NCBI RefSeq assembly: GCF_001692445.1
Contig: NZ_MAQA01000014.1
Span: 24,806-88,805 of the forward strand
Origin: Oerskovia enterophila
GTDB taxonomy: Bacteria > Actinomycetota > Actinomycetes > Actinomycetales > Cellulomonadaceae
DNA length: 64,000 bases
Direction of reading: 5' to 3'
A program made the position numbers and the translations under genes. Shown here one piece after another: positions 8,935 to 17,912 of this stretch (its first letter is position 1; each line of letters begins with the position of its first letter). The notes under the pieces were generated by a model. The model did not search any database. It was not told where the DNA came from and was given only the letters and a program-made list of their open reading frames with translations.

Positions 8935-10092
8935 GTGACCAGCGACGAGACTCCCGACCAGTCCTCCGACCAGACCGCACCGCCGGTGTCGTCGGTACCG
9001 GTGATCCGGCTCGACCTCGACGGCGACCTCACCGCGCTCTTCCGCGCGGTGTGCGACGTGCCGTCCGTGAGCGGGGACGAGCGGGCTCTGGCCGACGCGG
9101 TCGAGGCCGCGCTGCGACCGCTCGCGCACCTGGACGTCGTGCGTGACGGCAACGCGATCGTCGCCCGCACGCACCTCGGGCGCTCGCGCCGCGTCGTGAT
9201 CGCCGGGCACATCGACACGGTCCCGCTCACCGACCCGCCGAACCTGCCCACCCGCGTGGTCGGCGAGGGTGCCCAGGCCGAGGTCTGGGGGCGCGGCACG
9301 GTCGACATGAAGGGTGGGGTCGCGATCCAGCTCGCGCTCGCGGCCTCGCTGACCTCGCCCAACCAGGACGTCACGTGGGTCTTCTACGACCTCGAGGAGG
9401 TCGCGTCCGACCTCAACGGTCTGGGACGCCTGGCCCGCAACCACCCCGAGCTCCTCCAGGGCGACTTCGCGATCCTCGGCGAGCCCACGGCCGCGGGCAT
9501 CGAGGGCGGCTGCAACGGGACGCTGCGGGTCGAGGTCCGCGTCCCCGGGGTCACGGCGCACTCGGCGCGGGCGTGGATGGGGTCCAACGCGATCCACTCG
9601 GCGTCGGTCGTGCTCGACCGCCTCGCGGCCTACGAGCCCGCGTCGATCGAGGTCGAGGGGCTCGTCTACCGCGAGGGCATGAACGCGGTCGGCATCTGCG
9701 GCGGCATCGCGGGGAACGTCATCCCGGACGAGTGCGTGGTCACGGTCAACTACCGCTTCGCGCCCTCGCGCTCGCTGCCCGACGCCGAGGCGCACGTCCG
9801 CGACCTCTTCTCCGGATTCGAGGTGGTCGTCACCGACGCCGCCCCCGGTGCGCGCCCCGGGCTCGACGACCCGATCGCCGCCGACTTCGCCGAGACGGTG
9901 CTGAGCCTCACGGGCGGCCGGCCGGCGCCCAAGTACGGCTGGACCGACGTGGCGCGCTTCGCGGAGCTGGGGGTCCCGGCCGTGAACTTCGGCCCCGGCG
10001 ACCCGCTGCTCGCGCACAAGGACGACGAGCGCTGCCCGGTCGGGCACCTCGCGCTGTGCCACGACGCGCTGCACGCGTGGCTCACCCGCTGA
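8935..10092 (+). CDS. dapE: Succinyl-diaminopimelate desuccinylase
   Basis: Zinc-dependent M20 amidohydrolase removing succinate from N-succinyl-LL-diaminopimelate to give LL-diaminopimelate. In 385 residues it carries the metal-site motifs GHIDTVPL, GRGTVDMKGG, YDLEEV and LGEPTAAG, and a C-terminal His in LLAHKDDE. The lid/dimer domain lies between (GVTAHSARAW). GTG 8935 is the only start compatible with the close TAGGGT. The first 25 residues are polar and probably disordered. Confidence 0.94.
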   Translation: MTSDETPDQSSDQTAPPVSSVPVIRLDLDGDLTALFRAVCDVPSVSGDERALADAVEAALRPLAHLDVVRDGNAIVARTHLGRSRRVVIAGHIDTVPLTDPPNLPTRVVGEGAQAEVWGRGTVDMKGGVAIQLALAASLTSPNQDVTWVFYDLEEVASDLNGLGRLARNHPELLQGDFAILGEPTAAGIEGGCNGTLRVEVRVPGVTAHSARAWMGSNAIHSASVVLDRLAAYEPASIEVEGLVYREGMNAVGICGGIAGNVIPDECVVTVNYRFAPSRSLPDAEAHVRDLFSGFEVVVTDAAPGARPGLDDPIAADFAETVLSLTGGRPAPKYGWTDVARFAELGVPAVNFGPGDPLLAHKDDERCPVGHLALCHDALHAWLTR

Positions 10093-10121
10093 TCGTCCCC
10101 GCCACGGGTCCTGTGAACGCT

Positions 10122-10127
10122 TAGGCT
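10122..10127 (+). promoter_or_regulatory. -10 hexamer of the LOG-family gene
   Basis: TAGGCT, 7 nt before ATG 10135. It implies the LOG-folP2-PIG-V unit has its own promoter despite being only 42 bp after dapE. Confidence 0.6.
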
Positions 10128-10134
10128 CGAGAGC

Positions 10135-10953
10135 ATGAGCGACGACGGAGTTCCCCAGGCAGGCACCGGCTACCGCAAGGGGCCGGTGCTGCTGCGGGGC
10201 GAGCAGATCCCCCAGCAGACGACCGACCAGCGCCTCCTGGACACCGCCGGCAGCGCGGACTGGGTGCACAGCGACCCGTGGCGGGTCATGAGGATCCAGA
10301 GCGAGTTCGTCGAGGGCTTCGGAGCCCTCGCCGAGGTCGGCCCGGCGGTGTCGGTCTTCGGATCGGCGCGCACGAGTCCCGACCACCCGGACTACGCGCT
10401 GGCCGAGCAGGTCGGCCGACTCCTCGCCGAGCGCGACCTCGCGGTCATCACGGGTGGTGGCCCCGGGATCATGGAGGCCGCGAACAAGGGTGCCAACGAG
10501 GCGGGCGGTCTGTCGATCGGCCTCGGGATCGAGCTCCCGTTCGAGCAGGGCATGAACAAGTACGTCAACCTCGGCGTGAACTTCCGGTACTTCTTCGCCC
10601 GCAAGACCATGTTCGTCAAGTACGCGCAGGGCTTCGTGGTCCTGCCGGGCGGGTTCGGCACGTTCGACGAGCTCTTCGAGGCGCTGACCCTGGTCCAGAC
10701 GCACAAGGTCACCGAGTTCCCCATCGCGCTCGTGGACACCGAGTACTGGCAGGGCCTGCTCGACTGGGCACGGACGACCGTGGCCGGGCGCGGCATGATC
10801 AGCGCGCACGACCTCGACCTGCTGTACCTGTGCGACGACCCGGCCGAGGCCGTCGAGTACGTGTGCGAGCGGGGCGCGGAGCTCCGCGCCGAGGAACGGG
10901 AGTCCGTCGAGGAGACCGCGGCGGCCCAGCAGCGGGCTGCCGGCGACCGGTGA
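10135..10953 (+). CDS. LOG-family nucleotide phosphoribohydrolase
   Basis: A 272-residue Rossmann-fold protein of the TIGR00730/LOG family. It has the two signature motifs GGGPGIMEAANKGA and PGGFGTFDE, which in characterised members bind a nucleoside 5'-monophosphate and cleave its N-glycosidic bond (for example activating cytokinin ribotides). The central domain is at about 65-235; both ends are polar extensions. The order dapE-LOG-folP2 resembles M. tuberculosis Rv1202/Rv1205/Rv1207. The bacterial substrate is not settled. Its stop overlaps the next GTG. Confidence 0.85.
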   Translation: MSDDGVPQAGTGYRKGPVLLRGEQIPQQTTDQRLLDTAGSADWVHSDPWRVMRIQSEFVEGFGALAEVGPAVSVFGSARTSPDHPDYALAEQVGRLLAERDLAVITGGGPGIMEAANKGANEAGGLSIGLGIELPFEQGMNKYVNLGVNFRYFFARKTMFVKYAQGFVVLPGGFGTFDELFEALTLVQTHKVTEFPIALVDTEYWQGLLDWARTTVAGRGMISAHDLDLLYLCDDPAEAVEYVCERGAELRAEERESVEETAAAQQRAAGDR

Positions 10954-11978
10954 CCGGCGCCGCGACCCCGGCGTCGGGAGGCCCGGGGGCCGGCGACGAC
11001 ACGTCCTCGACCGGACCCCTCGCGCCGGTTCCCCCGCAGTGCGCTCCGCTCGTCCTGCGGGGGCGGGAGGTGGGGGTCGACGAGAGCGTGCCAGGTCGCC
11101 CCGTGCGCCCCGTGGTCATGGCGATCGTCAACCGGACGACGGACTCGTTCTACGCGCCCGCGCGACAGCTCGACGACGGCGCCGCGCTCGAGGCCGTCGC
11201 GCGAGCGTGGTCCGAGGGCGCGGCGATCGTCGACGTCGGGGGAGTGCGTGCCGGGACCGGGCCCGAGGTCACACCGGCCGAGGAGATCCGTCGGGTCGTG
11301 CCCTTCGTCGAACGGGTGCGGGCCGACTTCCCCGACCTCCTCGTGAGCGTCGACACCTGGCGAGCCGAGGTCGCGCGCGAGGCGGCGCTGGCCGGTGCGG
11401 ACCTCATCAACGACACCTGGGCAGGGCACGACCCACGCCTGGTCGAGGTCGCGGGTGAGCTCGGCGTCGGGGTCGTGTGCTCCCACACGGGCGGCGCCAC
11501 GCCGCGGACGGACCCGTTCCGGGTCGCCTACCGCTCCCACGAGGACGACGGCGCGGCGACCCGGCCGGACGACCCTCGCGACGCCGTCGTGCAGGACGTC
11601 GTCGCGACCCTCACCGCGGCTGCCGCGCGTGCGGTCGCGTGCGGGGTGCCCGCGGCCTCGGTGCTCGTCGACCCGACGCACGACTTCGGCAAGAACACGT
11701 GGCACTCGCTGCACCTCGTACGCCGGACCCAGGCGCTCGCGGGTCTCGGCTTCCCGCTGCTCATGGCGCTGTCCCGCAAGGACTTCGTGGGCGAGACGCT
11801 CGATCTCCCGGCCGACGAGCGGCTCGAGGGGACGCTCGCCGCGACGGCAGTCGCCGCGTGGCTCGGCGCCCGGGTCTTCCGCGCCCACGACGTGGCGGCC
11901 ACACGGCGGACGCTGGACACCGTGGCCGCGATCCGGGGCGACGCGCCACCGGCGGTCGCGCTGCGCGGGCTCGCGTGA
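10950..11978 (+). CDS. folP2: FolP2-type dihydropteroate synthase homologue
   Basis: A TIM-barrel pterin-binding protein of 342 residues. True DHPS (FolP1) opens with an ILNVTPDSFSDGG-like motif; here it is MAIVNRTTDSFY, and later segments VDVGGVRAG, SVDTWRAEVA, NDTWAGHDP, DFGKNTWHSL and LMALSRKDFVGETL match my recollection of the mycobacterial FolP2 paralogue. FolP2 has been reported to lack dihydropteroate synthase activity, so a folate role should not be assumed. The first 40 residues are low-complexity. GTG 10950 overlaps the LOG stop (GTGA), and the stop overlaps the next gene the same way. Confidence 0.85.
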   Translation: MTGAATPASGGPGAGDDTSSTGPLAPVPPQCAPLVLRGREVGVDESVPGRPVRPVVMAIVNRTTDSFYAPARQLDDGAALEAVARAWSEGAAIVDVGGVRAGTGPEVTPAEEIRRVVPFVERVRADFPDLLVSVDTWRAEVAREAALAGADLINDTWAGHDPRLVEVAGELGVGVVCSHTGGATPRTDPFRVAYRSHEDDGAATRPDDPRDAVVQDVVATLTAAAARAVACGVPAASVLVDPTHDFGKNTWHSLHLVRRTQALAGLGFPLLMALSRKDFVGETLDLPADERLEGTLAATAVAAWLGARVFRAHDVAATRRTLDTVAAIRGDAPPAVALRGLA

Positions 11979-13324
11979 GCGAGCCTGCCGCGGTGCAGCG
12001 ACCCGGCGACGAGCGCGCGACCCGGCCCGGGGCCAGGGCGCCGGCCCCACCGACCGGGGGCGACGCCGCACGGTCCGGGCGGGACTCCGCGCTCCTGGCA
12101 GTCCTCCGGGCGCCCGCACGGTGGACGTGGTGGGTGCAGGTGCTCGCGGTCTACGCTGCGGCGCGGCTCGTCACCGCGGTGATCCTCCTGGTCGTCGCGC
12201 GCTCGCAGGAGGCCAACCTCTGGACCGACGCGGCGCCGTCGTACTCCGCGTGGACGGGGCGGATGTGGGACGCGTCCTGGTACCAGCAGATCGCCGAGAA
12301 CGGGTACCCCGCCGAGCTGCCCGTAGGGGGCGACGGGCGGGTGCAGCAGAACGTCTGGGCGTTCTACCCGCTCTTCCCCTTCCTGGTGCGGGCCGTGCAG
12401 CAGGTCACCGGCCTGGGATGGGACGTCGTCGCACCGACCGTGGCGCTGCTGTGCGGCGCCGGGGCGATGCTCGTGATCCACCGCCTGGTCGAGCGGGCCG
12501 GTCGCCTCGCCGTGGCGCGCCGTCCGGGCCTCCCGCTCGCCACGGTCGCGCTCGTGAGCGTCTTCCCCTCGTCGGTCGTGCTCCAGGTGGCCTACACCGA
12601 GGCCCTCGCGCTCCTGCTGATCGCCGGCGCGCTGTACCTGGTGTGGGCGCGCCGCTACGAGTGGGCGGGGCTCGTGGTCGTGCTGCTCGGCTTCAGCCGT
12701 GCCGTCGCGCTGCCGCTCGCCCTGGTCGTCGCGTGGCACGCGGTGGTCCGGGGGAGGGTGTGGTGGCGCGCCAGGCGCGTGGTCGGGCTGGAGCCGGGTG
12801 CTGGTCCTGTGGCGGTGCCCTGGCGCGACGTCGCCCGCATCGGGGGGCTCCTCGTCGTCACGGTGCTCAGCGGACTCGTGTGGCAGGTCCTGTGCGGCCT
12901 GGTGACCGGTCGGCCCGACGCCTACTTCCTGACGCAGGAGGCCTGGCGTGGGACCGGACCGGTCGTCCCGTTCGTGCCCTGGGTCCAGGTCTCGCAGATG
13001 CTCTTCGGCAGCGCCGGCCCCTGGGTCCTCGTGGCGGTCCTGGCCGCCGTGGCCGCGGTGGGCCTGAGCCCCGTCGCGCGCCGGCTCGGCCCTGAGCTCC
13101 AGGTGTGGCCGCTCGCCTACCTGGGATACCTCGTCGCCGTGATCGAGCCCTGGACGAGCCTGGTCCGGTTCCTCCTGCTCGCGTTCCCGCTCGGAGCCGT
13201 GACGCTCGGGTGGACCCGGTCGCGGTGGTGGTTCTGGGGGTGCGTCGTAGCGTGCGTCGCGGGGCAGGCCTGGTGGGTCTGGGGCCTGTGGAGGCTCACC
13301 CCGCCGAGCGGATGGCCGCCCTAG
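11975..13324 (+). CDS. PIG-V-like polytopic membrane protein, probable mannosyltransferase
   Basis: A 449-residue integral membrane protein with about 10 hydrophobic segments after a 50-residue polar N-terminus. The first extracytoplasmic loop carries WDASWYQQIAENGYP. That resembles the Trp-Asp-x-x-Trp-Tyr signature of PIG-V and related GT-C glycosyltransferases, where the Asp is catalytic. QNVWAFYPLFPF follows, also typical. I infer transfer from a polyprenyl-phosphate sugar to a lipid or protein at the outer face of the membrane; the acceptor is unknown. GTG 11975 overlaps the folP2 stop. Confidence 0.7.
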   Translation: MSEPAAVQRPGDERATRPGARAPAPPTGGDAARSGRDSALLAVLRAPARWTWWVQVLAVYAAARLVTAVILLVVARSQEANLWTDAAPSYSAWTGRMWDASWYQQIAENGYPAELPVGGDGRVQQNVWAFYPLFPFLVRAVQQVTGLGWDVVAPTVALLCGAGAMLVIHRLVERAGRLAVARRPGLPLATVALVSVFPSSVVLQVAYTEALALLLIAGALYLVWARRYEWAGLVVVLLGFSRAVALPLALVVAWHAVVRGRVWWRARRVVGLEPGAGPVAVPWRDVARIGGLLVVTVLSGLVWQVLCGLVTGRPDAYFLTQEAWRGTGPVVPFVPWVQVSQMLFGSAGPWVLVAVLAAVAAVGLSPVARRLGPELQVWPLAYLGYLVAVIEPWTSLVRFLLLAFPLGAVTLGWTRSRWWFWGCVVACVAGQAWWVWGLWRLTPPSGWPP

Positions 13325-13380
13325 CGGCAACCAGGTCACGATCTGCGCATTTGCCGCGACGGCGTGTCGCACGGGTGAAC

Positions 13381-13386
13381 TAGAAT
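13381..13386 (+). promoter_or_regulatory. Candidate -10 for the DUF3117 gene
   Basis: TAGAAT in the 161-bp gap after the PIG-V-like gene. I saw no clear -35. It would give a leader of about 95 nt ending in a good ribosome site (GGAGAG) before ATG 13486. Confidence 0.4.
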
Positions 13387-13485
13387 GGTGCACGGGCGTC
13401 CTCGGGCGGTCGGCGCGGTGACGTGCTGCCACCCTGCCGGGGCGCCGACCACAGCAGTACTGGACTACGGAATGGAGAGCCCACA

Positions 13486-13653
13486 ATGGCTGCGATGAAG
13501 CCGCGTACGGGGGATGGCCCGCTCGAGGTCACCAAGGAGGGCCGCGGCATCGTCATGCGTGTCCCGCTCGAGGGTGGCGGTCGACTCGTGGTGGAGCTCA
13601 ACGCGACCGAGGCCAGCGAGCTGGGCGAGGCGCTCCAAGCCGTCGTGGGCTGA
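13486..13653 (+). CDS. DUF3117 small conserved protein
   Basis: A 55-residue protein (MAAMKPRTGDGPLEVTKEG start, ending ELGEALQAVVG) of the DUF3117 family, nearly invariant across actinobacteria and without known function. It is predicted all beta plus one helix, with no cysteines or membrane segment. The start is fixed by GGAGAG 7-8 nt upstream; the longer frame from 13423 has no family similarity. It sits 6 bp before the aminopeptidase gene. Confidence 0.9.
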   Translation: MAAMKPRTGDGPLEVTKEGRGIVMRVPLEGGGRLVVELNATEASELGEALQAVVG

Positions 13654-13659
13654 GACGCC

Positions 13660-15285
13660 TTGACCGCGCGCGACGCACAGCCGCTCCTGGACCTTCCTCC
13701 TGTCGGGGGAGCTCCCCGCCACCTCCCCGAGGTGGTCGAGACGCCGGGGACCGTCCTGGACTGCCCGTTCCTGACGGACGACGCGGTCTCGGCCCTCGTG
13801 GTGGCCGTGGCCCCTCCTCTCGAGGAGGAGGACGGGCTGCAGCCGCGTGCGGGGACCGTGGACGCGGCCGCGCGCTACGGGATCGATCTCGCAGAGCTGG
13901 CCGACCGCTCCGGAGGCTCGAGCTTCCGGGGCGCGGCCGGCGAGGTCACGACCGTCGACCTGCCGCGCACGCACGCCGGAGCGGCCAACCCGCTGCCCTG
14001 GGCGGGTCTCCCGTCCACGATCGTTCTGCTCGGTATCGGCGCAGGCTCCGACCTCGAGCTCCGGCGTGCGGGAGCGGCGCTGGCCGGGGCGACGCGGGGT
14101 CTCGAGCGCGTCGTGAGCGCCGCGACGGCCGACGCCACCCCCAGCGGCGTCACGGCGTTCGTCGAGGGGTACCTGCTCGCGGCCTACCGCACGCCACGCT
14201 TCGGCGGGCTCGCCCCGAGCCGCAAGGTGCGCGGGCCCGCCCCGGACCCGCACGCGGCCGCCGAACAGCTCGTCCTCCTCGGAGAGGGAGCCGAGCAGCA
14301 GATCCTCGCTGCTCGGATCGCGGCGAGCGCGACCTGGCTCGTGCGCGACCTGTCGAACACCCCGTCCAACATCAAGGACCCGGCCTGGTTCGCCCAGCAG
14401 GCGACCGGCCTCGCGGGTGCCGCCGGCCTCGAGACCGAGGTCCTCGGTCCGCGCGAGCTCGCGGCGAAGGGTTTCGGCGGTCTCCTGGCCGTGGGTGCTG
14501 CCTCGGCGAGCCCTCCCCGGCTCGTGACGGTCACCTACGTGCCGGAGGACGCCGAGCAGCACGTGGTCCTCGTCGGCAAGGGCATCACGTACGACACCGG
14601 CGGGCTCTCGATCAAGCCGCGCGAGGCCATGGTGCCCATGAAGACGGACATGGCGGGGGCCGCCGTCGCGCTGGCCGTGGTGCTCGGCGCGGCAGAGGCC
14701 GGTGTGCGGCACCAGGTCACCGCGGTCCTCCCGCTCGCCGAGAACCACTTCGGCGCGGACTCCTACCGTCCCGGGGACGTGCTGCGTACCTACTCGGGAC
14801 GCACGGTCGAGGTCGCGAACACCGACGCCGAGGGGCGACTGGTCCTCGCGGACGCTCTCGGCTATGCGATCGCCGAGCTCGCGCCGGACCTGCTGATCGA
14901 CGTCGCGACCCTGACCGGAGCAGCGAGCATCGGGCTCGGGCGGGGCCACGCGGCGCTCTACGCGACCGCTCCCGAGCTCGTGACCGGCCTCGAGGCCGCC
15001 GCAGCCGCGACGGGTGAACGGGTCTGGCACATGCCGCTCGTCGAGGACTACACGTCCGCGCTGCGATCGACCGTCGCGGACCTGCGGCACGTGCCGCTCG
15101 AGGCCGGGGGTGGCGGATCCATCACGGCTGCGCTCTTCCTGCGGGAGTTCACGGGAGGGCTGCCCTGGGTCCACCTCGACATCGCCGGCCCGGCACGGGC
15201 GACGTCGTCGCGGCACGAGGTCACCGAGGGGGCGACGGGGTACGGGGCGCGCCTGCTGCTCCGGTACCTCACCGACCTCCGCTGA
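13660..15285 (+). CDS. pepA: Leucyl aminopeptidase, M17
   Basis: Two-metal aminopeptidase releasing N-terminal residues from peptides in the cytoplasm; some M17 members also bind DNA. The 541 residues comprise a variable N-terminal domain to about 220 and the catalytic domain with VGKGITYDTGGLSIKP and the hallmark NTDAEGRL, together giving the metal ligands and catalytic Lys/Arg. It is 40-60 residues longer than E. coli PepA, through N-terminal insertions. The start is a TTG at 13660, 6 bp after the DUF3117 stop; a further-downstream start cannot be excluded. Confidence 0.93.
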   Translation: MTARDAQPLLDLPPVGGAPRHLPEVVETPGTVLDCPFLTDDAVSALVVAVAPPLEEEDGLQPRAGTVDAAARYGIDLAELADRSGGSSFRGAAGEVTTVDLPRTHAGAANPLPWAGLPSTIVLLGIGAGSDLELRRAGAALAGATRGLERVVSAATADATPSGVTAFVEGYLLAAYRTPRFGGLAPSRKVRGPAPDPHAAAEQLVLLGEGAEQQILAARIAASATWLVRDLSNTPSNIKDPAWFAQQATGLAGAAGLETEVLGPRELAAKGFGGLLAVGAASASPPRLVTVTYVPEDAEQHVVLVGKGITYDTGGLSIKPREAMVPMKTDMAGAAVALAVVLGAAEAGVRHQVTAVLPLAENHFGADSYRPGDVLRTYSGRTVEVANTDAEGRLVLADALGYAIAELAPDLLIDVATLTGAASIGLGRGHAALYATAPELVTGLEAAAAATGERVWHMPLVEDYTSALRSTVADLRHVPLEAGGGGSITAALFLREFTGGLPWVHLDIAGPARATSSRHEVTEGATGYGARLLLRYLTDLR

Positions 15286-15314
15286 GGCCGGCACCGGCGA
15301 CCTGCCGGGCACAT

Positions 15315-15357
15315 GACGAGGGCCCCTCACCCGTTCGGCGGGTGAGGGGCCCTCGTC
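15315..15357 (+). terminator. Bidirectional hairpin between pepA and the O-methyltransferase
   Basis: Perfect 19-bp stem (15315-15333 with 15339-15357), 5-nt loop, between two convergent genes. Confidence 0.85.
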
Positions 15358-15409
15358 GTGCTCACGCTCGCGCGGCTGCGTGCGGAGCGCCGCGGGAGGC
15401 GACGGTGCG

Positions 15410-16060
15410 CTACCGGCGCACGCCGAGGAGCAGTCCGTCGCCGCTCGGGATGAGTGCGGGCAGGACGCGGTCGTCGGCGCGCAGCGAGCGACCGACCTCG
15501 CGCACGATCGTGGTGATCTCGTCGCGCCGGGCAGGGTCCGCCACGCGGTCGCCGACGAGCGCGCCGTCGACCGCGACGATGCCGCCCGGACGCAGGAGAC
15601 GCAGTGCCTGCTCTACGTACTCGGGGTAGCTGTGACGGTCGGCGCCGACGAGGACCAGGTCGTACGCGCCGTCGGTGAGGCGGGGCAGGACGTCGCTCGC
15701 ACGGCCGGGGATCGTCCGGGTCCTGGTGGCGCGGATCCCGGCCTCGGCGAACGCGTCCTTGGCGGCACGCTGGTGCTCGACCTCGACGTCGATGGTCGTC
15801 AGGACGCCGTCCTCGGGCATCCCGCGCAGGAGCCAGAGCGACGCGACTCCCGTGCCGGTGCCGATCTCGACGACCGAGCGGGCGCCCAGGGCGGCCGCGA
15901 GGGCCTGGAGCACTGCTCCCACGCCTGGCAGGACGGCGGGGCAACCCAGCTCGGCGGCACGCTCGCGAGCGCGCAGGAGGACGTCGTCCTCCGGCACGAA
16001 CTCCTCGCAGTAGGTCCAGCTCGACGCCTTGGCGTTGGTCCGGCCGATGTCGGTGGTGAT
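15410..16060 (-). CDS. O-methyltransferase with apparent AUC start
   Basis: A class I SAM-dependent O-methyltransferase of about 216 residues, similar in type and position to M. tuberculosis Rv1220c beside sigE. The SAM motif is VVEIGTGTGVASLWLL; later LVLVGADRHSYPEY and RLLRPGGIVAVDG follow. The N-terminal segment NAKASSWTYCEEFVPEDD looks like the conserved start. No ATG, GTG or TTG lies in frame before it. Instead an ATC codon (16060-16058) sits 5 nt after a perfect AGGAGG (16071-16066). The frame continues upstream to 16279, but that part runs through the divergent control region and has no domain character. The next in-frame GTG would remove NAKASSWTYCEEF. The substrate is unknown. Confidence 0.75.
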   Translation of the reverse strand: MTTDIGRTNAKASSWTYCEEFVPEDDVLLRARERAAELGCPAVLPGVGAVLQALAAALGARSVVEIGTGTGVASLWLLRGMPEDGVLTTIDVEVEHQRAAKDAFAEAGIRATRTRTIPGRASDVLPRLTDGAYDLVLVGADRHSYPEYVEQALRLLRPGGIVAVDGALVGDRVADPARRDEITTIVREVGRSLRADDRVLPALIPSGDGLLLGVRR

Positions 16061-16148
16061 AGGGCCCTCCTGGTCTCGGGCACCGCGCGCCTCCGGGGAA
16101 CCCCGGACGGACTGCTGCGGTGCTGCCGTCCTGCGCGGTGCAGGTGAG

Positions 16149-16154
16149 GCGATC
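16149..16154 (-). promoter_or_regulatory. Candidate -10 of the O-methyltransferase gene
   Basis: TACGAT on the minus strand, about 90 nt upstream of the proposed AUC start. If used, it makes the longer N-terminus from 16279 impossible. Confidence 0.35.
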
Positions 16155-16241
16155 GTACCGGCCCGCGGGCTCCGTGGCGCTGGATGCGCCCACGTCCCGG
16201 GGAGGTTTCGTGGACGTGGTGCGCACGTCCGTGCGACGTCG

Positions 16242-16268
16242 GGAACGGATGCGCGACGCACCGCGTTG
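16242..16268 (+). promoter_or_regulatory. ECF-type (SigE-like) promoter of sigE
   Basis: GGAAC at 16242-16246 and CGTTG at 16264-16268 with a 17-bp spacer match the -35/-10 of group-4 (ECF) sigma factors such as SigE. The start point would be about 16274, a few bases before the sigE ATG, which suggests self-activation. A second, housekeeping-like GACAAT (16275-16280) stands 7 nt before the alternative GTG 16288. Confidence 0.7.
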
Positions 16269-16278
16269 TACGGGGACA

Positions 16279-16917
16279 ATGGACCGTGTGAGCAGTGACG
16301 TGAGTGCCCAGCCCTGGACGCCCCCCTCGTGGGACCAGATCGTGCGGGAGCACTCCGCGCGCGTGTACCGGCTGGCGTACCGCCTGACCGGGAACCAGCA
16401 CGACGCCGAGGACCTGACCCAGGAGACGTTCATCCGCGTCTTCCGGTCGCTGTCGAGCTACACCCCGGGGACGTTCGAGGGGTGGCTGCACCGCATCACC
16501 ACGAACCTGTTCCTGGACCAGGTACGTCGCAAGCAGCGCATCCGCATGGAGGCCATGGGCGAGGACTCGGCCCAGTACGCGGCCACGGGGGAGATGACGC
16601 ACCCGGAGCGCGGGTACGAGCACACGAACCTCGACCACGACGTCCAGCGTGCGCTCGACGCCCTGTCGCCCGAGTACAGGGCGGCGGTCGTGCTGTGCGA
16701 CATCGAGGGGCTGAGCTACGAGGAGATCGCGGTCACCCTGGGCATCAAGCTCGGCACGGTGCGTTCGCGCATCCACCGCGCGCGCTCGCAGCTGCGTGCG
16801 GCCCTTCCGCACCGTGACCCGTCCGAGCGCGCCGCCACGGACGGTGCACCGTCCGGGGACGTCGCGGTCGACGAGCTGACGGCACTCGGGACCCGCACCG
16901 CACCGGGGGGACCATGA
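16279..16917 (+). CDS. sigE: ECF RNA polymerase sigma factor SigE
   Basis: Extracytoplasmic-function sigma factor directing envelope/heat stress transcription. The 212 residues carry sigma region 2 ([33 protein letters not shown]) and region 4 ([34 protein letters not shown]), very close to M. tuberculosis SigE. The N-terminus is short compared with the mycobacterial protein, and the C-terminus has a 30-residue polar tail. ATG 16279 or GTG 16288 (209 residues) may be used, depending on which promoter is active. The stop overlaps rseA (ATGA), the usual coupling of a sigma factor with its inhibitor. Confidence 0.93.
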   Translation: MDRVSSDVSAQPWTPPSWDQIVREHSARVYRLAYRLTGNQHDAEDLTQETFIRVFRSLSSYTPGTFEGWLHRITTNLFLDQVRRKQRIRMEAMGEDSAQYAATGEMTHPERGYEHTNLDHDVQRALDALSPEYRAAVVLCDIEGLSYEEIAVTLGIKLGTVRSRIHRARSQLRAALPHRDPSERAATDGAPSGDVAVDELTALGTRTAPGGP

Positions 16918-17912
16918 CGCACCTCGGGACCCTCATCAGCGCGCTGGCCGACGACCAGCTCCCGCCCGCGACGCGTGAGCGGGCGCTGACGCACGTCGCG
17001 GGATGTGACCAGTGCGCCGCCGAGCTCGCGGTCGCGCGTGCGGTCCGCAAGCGCCTGTCGTGCGCGCGGGACGTCCTGCCGACGACCGACCTCACCTCCC
17101 GGCTCCTCGCGCTCTCGGCACAGATCCCCGACGCCGAGGGCGACCCGTTGCGCAAGGGGCCGGCGGCGCGCGACCCGTGGGCGCCCGCTCCCGAGGCGGG
17201 GGCGCTGAGCTGCGCGCTCACGGGAGACATCGCTGCCCATGCCCGACGACGCCGCTCGCGTCGCGTGCTCGTCGCGGCATCGAGCGGGGTCGCCGTGCTG
17301 GCCGTCGCGCTCTTCACGCTCGGTGACCGTCCCGTCGTGGTGCCGGACCGGCACGTGGCGTCGCCGCTGACGGTGCTGGCAGAGGCCGGCGGTGCCACGG
17401 CGGCAGGGGCCACCGAGGTGGCCCTCGTCCCCGTCCTGCCGGAGGTCTCGGACGCCGCGGGCGCCGGGGACGGTGCCAGCAGCGTGGACCTCGCGGACTC
17501 GACCGCGCTCGCCTGGATGGCCGAGCACGGATGGACGAGCCCGACGGGGATCCTCGACGGGTTCGACGTCACCTCGGTCCAGCTCGTCGGGCCCGAGCGC
17601 GACGTGCTCCGTGTGGACCTCACGGGCCCCGAGGGGACCATCGTGGTCCGCGAGCAGGTCGGTCGGCTCGACACGTCGAGCCTCTCGCGCTCCGAGGGCT
17701 TCGAGGGGCGCGCCGTCTACGTCCTGTCCGACGAGCCGCCCCACCTGGTGTGGCAGGCTGGGGACACGGTGATCGACGTCGTGGCAGAGGTGAGCAAGGA
17801 CGTCCTCGCCTCGTTCGTGGCGACGTTCCCCGCGCACGACTTCGACGCGGGGGTCCCGGCCCGCATCTCCCGGGGCTGGACGACCATGACAGGAGCCTTG
17901 GGCACCCCATGA
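16914..17912 (+). CDS. rseA: Anti-sigma factor for SigE
   Basis: A 332-residue single-pass membrane protein. The cytoplasmic N-terminus has a zinc-associated anti-sigma motif, H27-x3-C31-x2-C34 (HVAGCDQC), which in this family clamps the sigma factor. A basic stretch and membrane segment at about 117-137 follow, then an extracytoplasmic domain of about 190 residues, far larger than in mycobacterial RseA. That outer part has folded-looking beta segments ([34 protein letters not shown]) somewhat like MucB/RseB-type sensors. Position between sigE and the HtrA protease suggests release by proteolysis under stress. Function of the outer domain is inferred. Confidence 0.87.
   Translation: MTHLGTLISALADDQLPPATRERALTHVAGCDQCAAELAVARAVRKRLSCARDVLPTTDLTSRLLALSAQIPDAEGDPLRKGPAARDPWAPAPEAGALSCALTGDIAAHARRRRSRRVLVAASSGVAVLAVALFTLGDRPVVVPDRHVASPLTVLAEAGGATAAGATEVALVPVLPEVSDAAGAGDGASSVDLADSTALAWMAEHGWTSPTGILDGFDVTSVQLVGPERDVLRVDLTGPEGTIVVREQVGRLDTSSLSRSEGFEGRAVYVLSDEPPHLVWQAGDTVIDVVAEVSKDVLASFVATFPAHDFDAGVPARISRGWTTMTGALGTP

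Noticed and set aside
10111..10127. TGTGA near 10111 as another CRP site
   Set aside because: The right half-site is missing (TGTGAACGCTTAGG); only the left half matches.
16081..16083. GTG as start of the O-methyltransferase
   Set aside because: It is out of frame with the conserved N-terminus (23 nt from the ATC codon).
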